The position numbers and the translations under genes are program-made. From the NCBI GenBank assembly GCA_021787175.1, contig JAJYMF010000256.1, positions 1 through 7,701 of the forward strand: a stretch of DNA of 7,701 nt, written 5' to 3'. How positions within the stretch are numbered: the stretch's first letter is position 1; each line of letters begins with the position of its first letter. Origin of the DNA: Pseudomonadota bacterium (GTDB lineage Bacteria > Pseudomonadota > Gammaproteobacteria > Xanthomonadales > Rhodanobacteraceae). The notes under the pieces are model-generated. The model searched no databases. It worked only from the letters and a program-made list of their open reading frames with translations, and was not told the DNA's origin. This document shows, one piece after another, positions 7,178 through 7,701 of the stretch.

Positions 7178-7701
7178 TTACACCGCCACTTCGTCGGCCA
7201 GGTGCACGCGGGCGCGCAGCGAGTTGGCGCGTGCCTCGGTGATCGTGACGGCGACGAACTGCCCGACCAGGCGCGGGTGGCCGGGGAAATTGACCGCGCG
7301 CATGTTCTCGGTGCGGCCGGTCAGTTCCGCGGGGTCTTTCCGGCTCGGACCCTCGACCAGCACGGTCTGCACGCTGCCGACCATGGCCTCGCTGTAGCGG
7401 CGCGCGTTGGCGTTGATCGCTGCCTGCAGGCGTGCCAGGCGCTGGTGCTTGACCGCATCGGGCGTGTCGTCGGCGAGATTGGCGGCGGGCGTCCCCGGGC
7501 GGCGCGAGTAGATGAAGGAGAAACTCTGGTCGAAACCGATCTCATCGACCAGCTTCAGGGTCTGCGCAAACTCGGCCTCGGTCTCGCCGGGAAAGCCGAC
7601 GATCAGGTCGGTGCTGATCGCGATGTCCGGCCGCACCGCGCGCAGCTTGCGGATCTTCTGCTTGTATTCCAGCACGGTGTAGCCGCGCTTCATCGAGATC
7701 G
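7178..7701 (-). CDS. miaB: MiaB, tRNA-2-methylthio-N6-isopentenyladenosine synthase (C-terminal part; N-terminus beyond right edge)
   Basis: About 174 codons are visible, the C-terminal part of a protein of usually 440-480 residues. The end of the radical SAM domain shows MKRGYTVLEYKQKIRKLR, then STDLIVGFPGETE and FSFIYSRRPGTPAA, all MiaB hallmarks; the last 65 residues form the TRAM RNA-binding domain (VLVEGPSRKDPAELTGRTEN, then NFPG and GQFVAVTITEA). The cysteine motifs for both iron-sulfur clusters lie outside the window, so activity cannot be judged. MiaB adds a methylthio group to i6A37 of tRNAs reading UNN codons. In E. coli and many relatives it is immediately followed by ybeZ; here its next same-strand neighbour is ybeZ too, but 3.9 kb further on, beyond four plus-strand genes. 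Confidence 0.95.
   Translation of the reverse strand, partial: ISMKRGYTVLEYKQKIRKLRAVRPDIAISTDLIVGFPGETEAEFAQTLKLVDEIGFDQSFSFIYSRRPGTPAANLADDTPDAVKHQRLARLQAAINANARRYSEAMVGSVQTVLVEGPSRKDPAELTGRTENMRAVNFPGHPRLVGQFVAVTITEARANSLRARVHLADEVAV

Overview
The window looks like a GC-rich gammaproteobacterium, most likely of the Xanthomonadales/Lysobacterales. This placement rests on the character of the YbeY, CorC and MiaB proteins, on the gene order, and on 7-bp GC-rich tandem repeats. It comes from recall of those families, not from a search.

Layout. Positions 1-3273 hold a minus-strand operon, read right to left: ybeZ (PhoH-like ATPase), ybeY (rRNA endonuclease/maturation factor), corC (CBS-domain protein) and a DUF4105/Lnb_N periplasmic protein that runs off the left edge. 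Positions 7178-7701 hold the C-terminal part of miaB, also on the minus strand. In E. coli and many other gammaproteobacteria miaB lies directly upstream of ybeZ-ybeY-corC(ybeX). Here the block is split by about 3.7 kb on the plus strand (3421-7153): a TetR-family regulator, a lipoprotein-type HlyD/YbhG-like adaptor, an ABC ATPase and an ABC-2 permease. These four genes are packed with a 15-nt gap and then two 4-nt ATGA overlaps, so they read as one TetR-controlled efflux operon related to E. coli cecR-ybhGFSR but with one ATPase domain and one permease.

How the genes work together. The flanking block serves translation and the cell envelope: MiaB modifies tRNA A37, YbeY and YbeZ act in rRNA/ribosome processing, and CorC is a membrane-associated CBS protein. 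The inserted block would export a hydrophobic or toxic compound: the ATPase and permease form the inner-membrane pump, the adaptor spans the periplasm toward a TolC-type channel encoded elsewhere, and TetR represses the set until a ligand binds.

Non-coding features. The 147-nt divergent spacer between ybeZ and tetR contains an abrupt AT-rich island with a perfect TATAAT and an overlapping inverted repeat, a likely promoter/operator. The 24-nt convergent gap between the permease and miaB is almost wholly a hairpin. The ybeZ/ybeY junction carries two 7-bp-period repeat tracts that are inverted copies of each other (31 of 32 matching), enclose the ybeY ribosome binding site and start, and encode the non-conserved ends of both proteins. 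I see no RNA genes, CRISPR arrays or insertion sequences. I did not find a clearly new biological system; the most interesting points are the split of the conserved operon and the inverted repeat pair around the ybeY start.
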